Source: Bradysia coprophila (lineage: Eukaryota; Arthropoda; Insecta; Diptera; Sciaridae). Taken from it: a DNA stretch of 64,000 nucleotides. The translations under genes were made by a program, and so were the position numbers. The DNA is taken from assembly GCF_014529535.1 (NCBI RefSeq), contig NW_023504022.1, forward strand, positions 3,220,986 through 3,284,985, read 5' to 3'. The notes beneath the pieces were generated by a model, which had not been told where the DNA came from, made no database searches, and saw only the letters and a program-made list of their open reading frames with translations. Positions 45,699-56,232 of this stretch are shown here, in pieces; position 1 is the stretch's first letter; the number at the start of each line of letters is the position of its first letter.

Positions 45699-45872
45699 AA
45701 ACGAGAGCAGTGCGGTGGGACATTGGAAATAAAGAGGCGATGAACCACAACAACTGTTGAAGTGATTTTCATTTCGTGGTGAATGCTATCTGCTTCAATC
45801 TGTCAGGGATTAATCTATTAAAACGGCACTTCTCTCCAGGACAGCAGTTCGCTTTATTTGCACTGACTTCTT

Positions 45873-47344
45873 CTACAATCTATTCTGTTGCCCAATTTCT
45901 TCGATTTTCTCGGCGATAATTCGCTTTTCGTCACAACTCCGAATTCGTTCACCGATTTCCTTCATGCGAACGCTCAATTGATTGTCGTTGGCCAGTTGAT
46001 CAACGAGCTTAACGAAATCGTCAGCGCTCGAACCACGCGCGAAACGGTACCCCAATTTCGTGTCGACCAGACGCTGTGCATTATCAAGTTGATCGGCAAA
46101 GATCGGAATGAGCAGCAACGGTTTTCCATAGTAAAACGATTCGTACAAGGAATTGTTACCGCCGTGTGCAATAACACAATCAACCATCGGATATAGAGCC
46201 GCCTGCGGTAGAAACGATTGACCCCACATATTGTCGGGAAGAGTGTACTTGTCATGGTTGGCACCGGTTGCAACGACAAATTTGTGATCGGATTTGCTTA
46301 GCGCTTCCGTTACGAATTTCATCAGCTCCAAGTGACCACTGGCAAGAGATCCCAATGACAACAGGATCAGCTTGCCCGGTCTTTTGATGAGCCAATCGGG
46401 TATTGTAATCGTTTCGTCGGTCGAACGAACGAAACCGTTTACACCGATCCAATTTTCACCCAACGGTTCGGCTTCCTTGAAATCCAGTTCTTCGGGCGTT
46501 ATGTAAATGTTTAGGTGCGAGGACAGTGGTTGGAATCCAGATGGTGGCAAGTTTTCACCGCAAAGACCATGATACCATTCGTTGACCAGTGCGGATAGAT
46601 TACCTGCCGATGCAACCGCAGCCACTTGTTTACGAAATTCTTGCCATTCACTCTTGTTGCCACGCACGGACAAACCTTTTAGATAGTAAGTTCGAACGTC
46701 AAAAATTGTGTTAAAGACAGATCTACAAATCCCGTCAGCCTAACAGTTCTTTCGCAGTCTCATCTGCGGGAAATTTTGAAAAGAGGCTGTCGGGAGTCAT
46801 AGACATCGTCTGAGGATTTGGCTCCCAAACCTGACCATGCTGGTGGTAGTCTATCGTCTGGATTGCATGCATTGTAGAACTCCAACGGTCCCATGGAACC
46901 CAAAAACAACCACGGAATGTCACTGTTCATAAGAGCTGGCGATGCTACGTGCATGTCGCATATAATGATGTCAGGTTGAACAGTGTCGACTACCGCCTTA
47001 AAATTCACCTCCATTTTCTTACTATCCTCGAACATGACAGCAAAAACGGAACTCAACGCCTTGAACGAATCGATCGTTGGCATTGAGATAATGTCGTGGG
47101 GATGATCGCGGAAAAAAGCTTTCAGCAATTCCGGTTCGGTAGATGAATGTTGCTCAGGTCCGATCTCTTGTAGAATCGCTTCTCGGTAGCCGTGTTTGGC
47201 GAGCCGTCCCTTGAACTGAACGTCCAATATGACAATGCATTCGTGGCCCCGTTGACGCAGTATATCGGCTAGACCATGGCATGCACCGATATGACCCATG
47301 CCTTGAGCCGGAGCGAATAAAATTTTTAATTTAGAGTTCGACAT
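45873..47344 (-). CDS. Cytosolic UDP-glycosyltransferase of mite/bacterial type
   Basis: Two exons, 46831-47344 and 45873-46675, with a 155-bp intron; 438 residues. The splice (TCAG/GTTTGG and AAAAG/GTTTGT) gives PPAWSGLSVRGNKSEWQEF. GT1-family enzymes transfer a sugar from UDP-sugar to small lipophilic acceptors. Motifs: N-terminal APAQGMGHIG with the likely catalytic His18; donor-binding signature FLPQAALYPMVDCVIAHGG, then NSLYESFYYGKPLLLIP and DQLDNAQR. Block KFVVATGANHDKYTLPDNMW closely recalls spider-mite UGTs. Unlike normal insect UGTs (about 520 residues, signal peptide, C-terminal anchor) this protein starts directly at the Rossmann fold and ends EEIGQQNRL with no membrane segment, so it should be cytosolic. 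Start: the ATG at 47344; an upstream in-frame stretch has no good start. Minus-strand AATAAA at 45853-45858. Acceptor substrate unknown. Confidence 0.9.
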
Positions 47345-48309
47345 AATTGACTGAGCGACGGCACTAGGTGATTTCGATTCAATGGCCCGGATACAACTAG
47401 CAACACACGATATGCCAATCAAATCAACATACGCATGCGATGGTTGTATGTATAATTCGTAATTATAGGCACGATTGAGCAAACGGTGATTGTTGTATGG
47501 CTAGCAGATTAACCGATTGATTAAGACCTAAAGCCTAAAGCGGTCATTGGCCGAATTTTCGGAGAAGCCGCAAAAACTATCAAGATCGAGCGACACACTG
47601 AAGAACATTAAGTTGTTTGGCAATGCGTAAGAGTTAAACCATAAGTTTACAACGAGACAACAGCTGTACTAGTACAGTGTTGTTAGTCGTAAATCGTATT
47701 TCGATGGATGTTAGTGATTGTGTCACAGTTATACAGCTAGCAAACAAAAACCTGCAAAAGTTTGTTTGCACAGGGCTTTTTTTGGAGAATTTAAATTCCG
47801 AATTCTTTAACCTGAATTATTCGGAGTTTTCCGGATATTTTCCCGAATTATTCGGAGCTTTCAGAATTTTTCGTAATTAAAATTCCCTAAAATGATCCCT
47901 GCGTTTCCATGATATTGTATACCTGCAAAAATCGGTCGTTAGCTACTTTCGGCTTTAGACCTCAACTTTTTGTCAATTCACTTATCTTTGACCTACACAA
48001 CTATATAAGTGCTTGTTGAATTAGAGTTTTGCCTCTATGACAAAGCAAAAAAAAATCTGAATGAGATAATGTGCGAGTTAATTGAAGGGAGTCGTCTTCA
48101 TTTGCTTAGTCGATGTATTTACATGATGCATTGAACTGTAATTAGCAACAGTTATGTACTGGTCTCATGACCGTACTATTGCATTGTAACATGCGATCTA
48201 TTGTTAGCGTGATCTTCTAAATGCATCAACCATTGGCAGTCTGCACATATGTTTAAAGTTGAGGTACCTTTTAGAGCTGAATTATCTAACTAGTCCGGGT
48301 TATTTGTTG
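47345..48309. other. Intergenic DNA upstream of the glycosyltransferase
   Basis: Unique A+T-rich DNA. A 27-base near-palindrome sits at about 47656-47684 (CAGCTGTACTAGTACAGTG in its centre). No gene. Confidence 0.4.
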
Positions 48310-49165
48310 ATCCGCACGCTAGGGAACTTATCGAAAATTTGGACATTTGGATATGGTAGAGGGGTCAAAGTTGTGGAACTAAAATTGTTTTATTGAACCG
48401 GTGATACCGGTAAAATAACCGGTTCAGTTTGAAACTAAAAACTTGAATGTCTCAGTTAAAAAGCAAAATTTTCTTATGAGATTTGGTTCGTTCGAAAGTC
48501 TAAGTCATTGCCGACATTTTATGGGAATAATTTTTGTCTGAGACTAGAAACATGCAAAAATTATATGGGATTCCTGAAATAGGTTCTTTTGGATTTATTA
48601 TGCCTAAAATGTGGTCAAAGTGTTACAATACCTATTAGTAAGCAGAACCTACAATTTCGTTCAGTCCTGAATGCTCCACCCGGTCCCAATCCTAGACATC
48701 ACAGACTACGTTCGCTTCCATCAAGTTGATTTGGTTTTCTACTGGTTTAATAGCATTTTTGAACGAAAAACACTTGAGCTTAACTTACTTACTTAGCTTG
48801 CAGACAAAAAAAAAGAACTTTTGTTACTCCCAGTTTCTATGGTCCTTCTGAAAATGCTTGTCTTATGCTTTCCATATCAATAAAATATGTTTCGATTTGG
48901 TCGGGGAAATTGAGGTCAAAATTACCGGTTTTTTGTGTCAAAATTTTTTGGGAATCCCAAATGAATCAGGTTTTTGAACGAAACCAGATCTTAATAAGAA
49001 AATTTTGCATTTTAACGGAGACATTCGAATTTTTATTTTTATACTAAACCGGTTATTTTACCGGTATTACCGGTTCGCTGAATCAATAAAACAAAAATTA
49101 GTTCTACAACTTTCAACACTCTATCGTATCCAAATGTCAAATTTTTGTTAACTGCCCAAGCGCAC
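48310..49165. mobile_element. Foldback element, ~850 bp
   Basis: About 200 bases at the left (TTGGACATTTGGATATGGTA, CCGGTGATACCGGTAAAATA, AAGCAAAATTTTCTTATGAG) return inverted at the right (CGTATCCAAATGTCAAATTT, TATTTTACCGGTATTACCGG, TAATAAGAAAATTTTGCATT). Outer ends are diverged, so exact limits and target duplication are unclear. The centre is non-coding. Confidence 0.75.
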
Positions 49166-49427
49166 GCAACGGTTTTATTCGACATAAGAACCTGGACTAA
49201 AATTTGTAGTTCATACTTTAGATAGTGCAAATGAATCGACGCCGAAATAAGAAATCAGAATCAGGAAATTTTGTGCCTTTATACAGACGTCGCCTACATT
49301 TCGTCTGATAATCTTCCTTGAATTTTTTTGATCCGTTACGTTTCGAAAAACTAATATTTAGATCTACTCTCTGCGTTCCAAAGTTTAAAAAAGTGAACGA
49401 ACACTGTCAGCGGATGTGAGACAAATT
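49166..49427. other. Short intergenic DNA
   Basis: Nothing recognised. Confidence 0.35.
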
Positions 49428-49464
49428 TTTATTTTCAAGGGTGCCCTTTCCAACCTTCGTTTCA

Positions 49465-49949
49465 TCAATAAGCATAATTGTATCGATAGTTGCTGCTGTA
49501 AGAGTATTTCTGTTGAACCGGAGCGGCTGCTTGATATGTGACTGGAACGGTTGCTTGATATGTGACTGGAACGGCAGCTGGATATGCGACTGGATAAGCG
49601 ACAGGAACTGGAGCCGGATATAGCAGAGGAGCCGCACGTCTATAGCCTGGAAAGAAATTCATCGAAATATTCAAAGGAAACAATTACGTCAGAAGTTACT
49701 TGGCGCCACTCCAAGATTAAACCACGGTCCAACGCGCACTCCAACACCTCCAAATGGGCCTACACCAACTCCGACAGGTCCCACATTAACTGCAACTTGT
49801 CTTATTGGACGTTTCGCACTTTCATCATTTTTATTTTCTATTTCCACCGATTCCGGGTGGTCTGTTGGCAATTCTTTAACCGCAACCGCACAATTTATTA
49901 CAACAAGTACACACGCAATCAATATGGTGGCCGATCTGATGATTTCCAT
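49465..49949 (-). CDS. Small secreted Gly/Val- then Pro/Tyr-rich protein
   Basis: Two exons, 49700-49949 and 49465-49646, 53-bp intron; 143 residues. Residues 1-24 are a signal peptide (MEIIRSATILIACVLVVINC). A charged spacer with a possible dibasic cleavage site (ESAKRPIRQ) leads to a Gly/Val repeat (NVGPVGVGVGPFGGVGVRVG), then exon 2 has repeats of PVTYQA and PVAYPA, ending in a Tyr-rich tail. This composition is typical of insect cuticle, chorion or silk-like matrix proteins, but no defined domain is recognised. A minus-strand AATAAA at 49428-49433 lies about 32 bases past the stop. Start chosen at the ATG at 49949; an acceptor-like AG just upstream leaves open a 5' leader exon. Confidence 0.8.
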
Positions 49950-50482
49950 TTTCACCTGTTGAGAGTCGAGAGTGAAATAAAGGTAAAAAAAATCTGCTAC
50001 TGTCGTTGGAGACGTGCAGCCGATCAGTGTGTTGAAAGTGCGAAAAAGTGAGATCTATTTCTCAAGATTTTTCAACGAATTAGCACTTTTTTCTTGTGCT
50101 CAATATGAATGGTGATGATGATGATGATGATGTCATGTTTTGCTATCGTGCGCATCATTTTCCATTACGTTGTTTGAACAAATTATGTTTGTACCATGAG
50201 TTTACGCACCAAAATTCCCCGGCTAGTACAGTCGGTAAAATTTTGCAGCCGAAATCGTTTTTCACATAGAGACGACGAAGAAGGGTGGAACTACATTTCT
50301 AAACGGTCAATATAGTCAGAAACAATATTATCGTTTAAGAAATGATGACATCGTTTTCTTAACGATAATATCATTGTTGGAACGATATTATCGTCCAAAA
50401 AACGATCTTGACAGTCTATAAATGTTGCCTCTCCCAGAGAAGATAATAGCAAAGAAACGCTGAACCAATTTTACGAGAGAAA
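49950..50482. other. Upstream region with a partial palindrome-repeat element
   Basis: A GATGATGAT run near 50110, then at about 50287-50410 a fragment related to the element at 54765-56223 (AACGGTCAATATAGTCAG followed by CGATATTATCGTCC-type units). Confidence 0.55.
50287..50410. mobile_element. Solo end of the CGATAATATCG palindrome element
   Basis: Starts AACTACATTTCTAAACGGTC and AATATAGTCAG, as in the left end of the 54765-56223 element, and continues with ACGATAATATCATTG and ACGATATTATCGTCC. The opposite end is missing or not recognised. Confidence 0.65.
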
Positions 50483-50529
50483 TTTATTTTTATTAAACAA
50501 AATGAGATCACTGCCCAGGGGTCATTTCC

Positions 50530-52193
50530 TCAATATTTACACTCTCCATAAAACAATGCACAGTCTGAAAACGTTGTGGCCTTGTTCACATCATTTTCAG
50601 TTTCGCGATATTTGTCAAGGAATGCTGGACCGTCTGCCTCGAACATGTAACTCGAGAATGGAATTTGTTTCACTCTAAAATCCAGTTCACATGTGAAGCG
50701 TCGTCGGCAATCGTCGGAATCGAGTCCCAGTAATTGAAATGCCATATCCGACCAGTCAATGCTGAAATGATTTGTCTTATTACAATTTCTAGGTCCCTGT
50801 GAATTCGGCCACTTACTTATTGAATAGTGGACTCGTAAATTGTCGCATCTGATTGTAAATTCGGCGCGCCACTTCCGGTTCAGCTGTTATTGGTGTTGAT
50901 GCTGGTGACGATGACTTTATATCCGATTCCACAGAGCTAGGAATCGATTCATGACTGGGGCTCATATGTTCATGATGATGATCATGATCGATTGAAGCTA
51001 TCGAAAGTGAATTGAAACGATCTGTGCCGGGATAGCCAATACCTGCTGGTAATGAATTCGAATATCCACTGGGACCATAGTTTGTAAAACTGAAGAATTT
51101 TTGGAATTTTTGATTAAGGTTTCGTACTTATGTCGGGCTTAATGTCTCACCTCTCGTATGGATTCGTGTCACGGATAATTTCTTTGTAATGGCAACCTTT
51201 CAAATAGATTTTCGAATAATAGTAAATGGACAGGGCTATAATAATGCCAACGACTATGACTTTAATTTTTATCGCATACAAAACGGCCAGAGCATGAAGT
51301 CCACCGAGTCCAACTATAAAAAAGATTCAGTTGAAAACAAAATCGATATATTGTCTGAGCAGCTGCACTTTGTCACACCTCAATCAAGATTTATTCATTA
51401 GGCCGGAAACACACAGGCCAATTTTGCCTTGACAGGATCGACAATTATTCTGCGTTTTCCATTGAAATCCGACCACAAGCTAAACAATGAAAAACGTAGC
51501 ATAATTCTTGATCCCATCAACGATAAATTGTTCGTGTGTTTAAGGCTTTAGGCAACTCACTTTTAAACATTTGAACAACTAACATTCTAACCAAAATGTA
51601 TGCTTAGAACAAGCGAAGTTACCGAATCAAATGTCTCCTAATGTTGGTCGGATAATCTTTTACTTCATTTTGTTTTAACAAAATGTTTCTATAGTGTAAG
51701 AGCACATTAGATAGAATCGCTGACTGCCTTCGTAGAAAATAGATTAGGATTATCTCGCTTAGTTTGTTTTTATTACGTAGGTGGAAGCACGGGTTTTCAG
51801 GGGGCATAATGTACCAATGCATGTGTGCCAACTTGTACAAATAAAAAATCAAACCCCACCGACGACCGGTGGCGACTCGCTTGGCGTACCAATGATGCGA
51901 GAAATAGCTCTGAGTTCAAAAAATAACTTGACCCTAGTTAACCCTAGTATAACCCTAGTTATACCTAAAAAAATGAACTTGCATCACTTTCAAGACTTAC
52001 GAAGAGCTGTTCCACCATAAAGTGGTAGGTAGTGGTGTTTTATTCTACTCGTTCCAATGTCAGTCAGAGCAGCTGAATCATTTGTTTTCTCAATTGTTGC
52101 ATTTACTTCCTCTGTGTCGTTTGATGTGCCTGCACTTACAACCGCTACGACGAACACTATCACCACAATTAATTTTGTTTCTAAGTTTGTCAT
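50530..52193 (-). CDS. Secretory-pathway membrane protein with C-terminal Cys domain, function unknown
   Basis: Four exons, 52001-52193, 51151-51313, 50817-51089 and 50530-50761; 286 residues; each phase matches (c+tt, ag+t, aa+c). Residues 1-22 are a signal peptide (LIVVIVFVVAVVSAGTSN region). A short polar segment is followed by a long hydrophobic stretch in exon 2 (GLHALAVLYAIKIKVIVVG, IIIALSIYYYS), at least one membrane span. Exon 3 encodes a low-complexity Ser/His-rich linker (DHDHHHEHMS). Exon 4 holds a compact Cys-containing domain: DWSDMAFQLLGLDSDDCRRR, FTCELDFR, and a final FSDCALFYGECKY. The 'DDCRRRFTCELDFR' block recurs in uncharacterised arthropod proteins; I know no function. TATATAAAG at 52313-52321; minus-strand AATAAA at 50483-50488. 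Confidence 0.85.
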
Positions 52194-52312
52194 TTTGAAA
52201 TAATATTTAGAAATTGAAAAATTTCACTCTTCAAACCACCAAGCGTGCGGACTTGTACTTTTTCTTGGATTGATAACGATTGATTGAAAAATGAAACAAT
52301 TTCGATGTTGCG

Positions 52313-52321
52313 CTTTATATA
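52313..52321 (-). promoter_or_regulatory. TATA box of the 286-residue membrane-protein gene
   Basis: TATATAAAG on the minus strand, 120 bases upstream of the ATG at 52193. Confidence 0.6.
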
Positions 52322-52734
52322 CAACTTTCTTGGCGAATGAAGACTCTAATTGGTAAGGTCACGAACAGTTAGACGAATATCGCTTTCGTTCAAGTTTACG
52401 GTCGCAATAAAAAGTGTCTCATTATGGCTTTGATGCTTCAGTTGACGTGTGCAATTTATTTATCGTTTTTTTTTAGATCAAAGTGTGACGTAGTCCTTTT
52501 CGCCATTCACAGGCGAGAGAAAAGATGAAGTTACAATCGAATTCTCATTATTCATTCATTACACATTGGTCACCAGTGTTAAGACATATCCATTTGGATA
52601 TCGCATGTGGAATCAATTCAGAGAGATAATAGATGGCGTTGCTTCCGGCCGGCGGGACGACGTCTATTGTTAGCAACTCTCTGCATGAATAATAATGGTA
52701 GGAGATGCTACGTGCTCATTTTCCCCCACTATAA
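52322..52734. other. Short intergenic DNA
   Basis: Unique A+T-rich DNA; nothing recognised. Confidence 0.35.
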
Positions 52735-52957
52735 GGTTTGATTTCCACTTAACGAAAAAGTACTCCGTGTGAAAGACAAAATTTAATTTTTTATTGACAA
52801 AGTGTTGCATTGCTTTGACTTGACCAAAATTGTTGAAAAAATTTCTTTTATTCAACGAAGGTCGAATTTTTTAAATTTTTGCTTTGTTTACTTGACAACT
52901 CTCACGGAGTACTTGACAGCTCGCTCTCTCACGGAGTACTTTTTGTCGAGTGGAAAC
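52735..52957. mobile_element. MITE of the GTTTCCACT family, second member
   Basis: Same ends and GTACTCCGTGTG / CACGGAGTAC boxes as 5240-5369, but with a longer centre. Its right end overlaps the left end of the next hairpin. Confidence 0.72.
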
Positions 52958-53055
52958 AATAGACCTTTTAGGTTGAAAAAAAGACTAGATGATCTGTCAA
53001 TTCAGCCCCCCAGACCATCTAGTCTTTTTTTCAACTTAAAAGGTCTATTGTTTCC
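52951..53055. mobile_element. Perfect-looking hairpin, ~105 bp, 3' of the LIM gene
   Basis: TGGAAACAATAGACCTTTTA faces AAAAGGTCTATTGTTTCCA; TTGAAAAAAAGACTAGATG faces ATCTAGTCTTTTTTTCAA. A 12-base loop remains. It ends 5 bases from the stop codon of the LIM gene (53061), so it would lie in that gene's 3' UTR. Confidence 0.85.
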
Positions 53056-53060
53056 AAGTC

Positions 53061-54539
53061 TTAAAGGCTAACTAGTTGATAAAGCACATTTTCGGTGGTC
53101 ATACATTTAGCCTCAGTACTATTATAGTTGAAGCCAACCAGTCCAACATTATAGTCTGGTTCAATTTTTTCAAGTCGATCAATTTCCTGCGATTTTAGTT
53201 TTTATTATTTTCTAAAAGCTTTTCTCATATTACAAAACAAAAATGAATTTCCAAAATTTCTCTAACTGCCAAGCTATTTCAAATGGTTTAAAATTCTCAC
53301 AGGACCAGGAACTTAATAAAATTTCGTTGACGTGTGGTTCATGTAACAACTGCAAAGAACAACAAAAGAATCAGCAAAACCTACTTCAAACTTCGTTCCA
53401 TTTGCATAACTTACGAGTAGGGCCGAATGCAGCAGCGTAGCAAGGTTTGTGACAGTAGGGCGTGTTGTCGTGAACTGCATGTTGTCCGGGCTGAAGTGTC
53501 TTGTTACATTTGACGCATTTCAAACATGTTGCATGCCAGTCGACACCCATGGATGTTTTCTTCTCGGCTGAAAAGAGTACGTCAAGTTCAGATACAACAT
53601 AATGAGAAATGAGCTTGTCATTTTCGTGGAATGCACTGCCATTATGAACAGTAGATTAAGTAGATCGTGAAGTAACTATCGTCACAAAAGACGCCACCCG
53701 CCACAAATGAGTATCTACGTGTTACGAACTGGTCCACTCATGTTCACTTAATATTCAGACGAACAAAAAACGTCATATTATCTCACCAGAGAGGCAAATG
53801 GAAAACAATTATTCCAATTTTTTTTCTAACGGTCGGTATGTCCGAAGCAATACAACATCCAGAATAATTATTCCCATTTTTCGTACCAGTTCAGTTGTCT
53901 CATATGTTATGACCTTGACTTAACTTTCGTTAGAGTTTGATGAAATTTACGCTGAAAGATGGTTCCGATTTTCTAACAAGAAGTCATTTCACATTGATTT
54001 ATGGACGAGTGTTGAGAGAGAGCGAGTTTATATACTTTGTTCATGCAACGAAAATAACTTTCTGTACATTGTGTTGAGTGTGCAATGAAAATCAGAAAAT
54101 TCATAATTTACGTCAACGCACTTCCAGCAAAAGTAATTATAGTCGACAGCCGTCAAATAGAGTACTATTTTGTAAGAAATGATTTTTGAAGGGTTTGTCA
54201 GTTGTGTGACACACTGTCAAGTTTCAGTACCCTATTAAGGGTACCATCCATGCTTGAATTGCGTTGATTCAACACTCAACATTTGAAGGGTGGATTGGAT
54301 AACTCCACCTTCCAGCTTCCATACAAAAGGTGTGTATGGTTTTGGTTTAGAGAAAGGAATACTCTGAGCGGTCCTACTTTTGAAATTTGTGAAGAAAACC
54401 GATTCACAAACTTTGCTAAATTACTAACCACCGATCGCGTATTCAAACAGTGCATGGATATTAATCGATATTAGTACTGTTCATCAACCATTTTCTCACC
54501 ATGGTAAACCTCTTTCGCACACTTTGGACATTTGGGCAT
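53061..54539 (-). CDS. CRIP-type LIM-domain protein
   Basis: Three exons, 54500-54539, 53415-53567 and 53061-53155; 95 residues. A single LIM domain of the cysteine-rich-protein family: MPKCPKCAKEVYH with the first zinc Cys pair, then VDWHATCLKCVKCNKTL, then YCHKPCYAAAFGPT. LIM domains bind two zinc ions and mediate protein contacts, often with the cytoskeleton or in the nucleus. Exon 3 supplies HYNVGLVGFNYN, matching the position of KGVNIGGAGSYIY in vertebrate CRIP2/CRIP3, followed by a short unique tail. Exons 1 and 2 are certain; exon 3 rests on phase, an acceptor (TTGAACCAG) and that resemblance. Intron 1 is 932 bases and holds no element I recognise. Confidence 0.88.
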
Positions 54540-54764
54540 TTTTGATTCGAGATATTTGATTAACCGGAACTGTAGACGATCTGTAAACTCGGATGTAACT
54601 GAAGAATAGAAAAATCAGAATGAGTCTCAAAGCGCATCAAAATAAAATGATGGAACGTGTGCAAAATGAACACTCGGCTAACAATATAAAATTGAGGGTG
54701 GAGCGTTCACGTTATTTTGAAATGATTTTTTAACGGGAAATTATGCACTGAAACGAAAATGGTA

Positions 54765-56223
54765 GGTGGCGGGACATTTCCACACCGTCAATATAGTCAG
54801 GAACGATATTATCGTTTTTTTTGGACGATACTATCGTCTAAAAAACGATACTATCGTCCAAAAAAACGATAATATCGCCCAAAAAATTTTCATCCAGGAC
54901 GATAATATGGTCTAAATTGAAAAATTCTAAAATATTGTCTGGACGATAGTATCGTTTTCTTGTCGATATTATCGTTCAAAAAACGATATTATCGTTTTCT
55001 GGACGATATTACCGTTCTAGAAAATCTAATGGATATTTTCGTTTTCTGTACGATAATATCGTCCAAAACGATAATATCGTCCTGGGCGATATTATCGTTT
55101 TCTTAAACGATAATATCGTCCAGGACGATACTATCGCTTAAAAAAACGATAATATCGCCCAGGACGATATTATCGTTTAGTTTTGGGTGGTGTAATATTG
55201 TCCAGGACTCAATTTTACTCAGAGGTGCAGCAAGAACCGAATTCTCTTCCAAAACATCGAAAAACAAGTGTCAGAGGAAATCACCTACACATCAGTGTTT
55301 AAAAAAGGCGTTTAGTTCGTCCCTAAATAATTCATCTTTTTACGTAATGAATACCAACTTTGATTGTACATAAAAAGCGTTTTAACACGCCGAGCGATGC
55401 GGCCCATTGTCCCGGAGCGAAGCGGAGGGCCGCAATGCGAGCCGGGCGCCGGAACGGTGTCGGAACTTAGGAGTTAATTTTTTTTTCTCGCATCGTCTCA
55501 TAATTAGTCTGTGTAATTTTTCTATTATAAAATTTAAATTTACGGAACCAAATGAACCAATTTTTAATATATATTTGCCGTCTATAAAAAGGTGTTTATC
55601 TACAAGATTTTGTGTTTCGTCTTCAACAACCATCCAGAACGATAATATCGCCCAGGACGATATTATCGTCTAGAATTTTTATTTTAAATAAATTAAAAAC
55701 GATATTATCGTCCTGGACGATATTATCGTCTCAAATTTAAAAAAATTAATAAATTAAAAACGATATTATCGTTCTGGACGATACTATCGTCCAGAACGAT
55801 ATTATCGTCCCAAAAATTATCGACCAGGACGATAATATCGTCCAAAATAACGATAAATTTGTTCAGAAAAAGAAAATAACGATAATATCGTCCAGCGGAT
55901 ATTTTCATCCAGGACGATATTATCGTCAAAAAAACGATATTATCGTTTTTTGAACGATAATATCGTTTTTTAGACGATAGTATCATCAAAAAAACGATAG
56001 TATCGTCCAAAAAAACGATATTATCGTTTTTTAAACGATAATATCGTCAAGAAAACGATAATATCGTCCTGAAAACATTTTAAAATTTATAATTTTAGAC
56101 GATATTATCGTCCTGGATGAAATTTTTTTGGACGATAATATCGTTTTTTAGACGATAGTATCGTCTAAAAAAACGATAATATCGTTCCTGACGATATTGA
56201 CCGTGTAGTTATGTCGCCTCATC
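54765..56223. mobile_element. Palindrome-array foldback element with 9-bp target duplication
   Basis: Flanked by AAAATGGTA on both sides (54756-54764, 56224-56232). Ends are inverted: CGTCAATATAGTCAGGAACG and CGTTCCTGACGATATTGACC. Between them, two blocks (about 54810-55185 and 55640-56185) consist of the self-complementary unit ACGATAATATCGTCC in many variants, more than 40 occurrences of a CGATAxTATCG core. A non-repetitive centre of about 440 bases (55190-55635) includes a GC-rich patch near 55390-55460. A 9-bp duplication is typical of Mutator-like elements. No transposase is encoded. Confidence 0.85.
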
Positions 56224-56232
56224 AAAATGGTA

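Noticed and set aside
46735-46923. Alternative frame with MTPDSLFSKFPADETAKELL within the UGT
   Set aside because: It lies across the exon end and intron; the splice at 46830/46676 gives the expected UGT wording without it.
54810-56185. Palindromic CGATAATATCG units as a CRISPR array or operator cluster of a prokaryote
   Set aside because: No regular unique spacers, irregular unit spacing and eukaryotic transposon ends around it.
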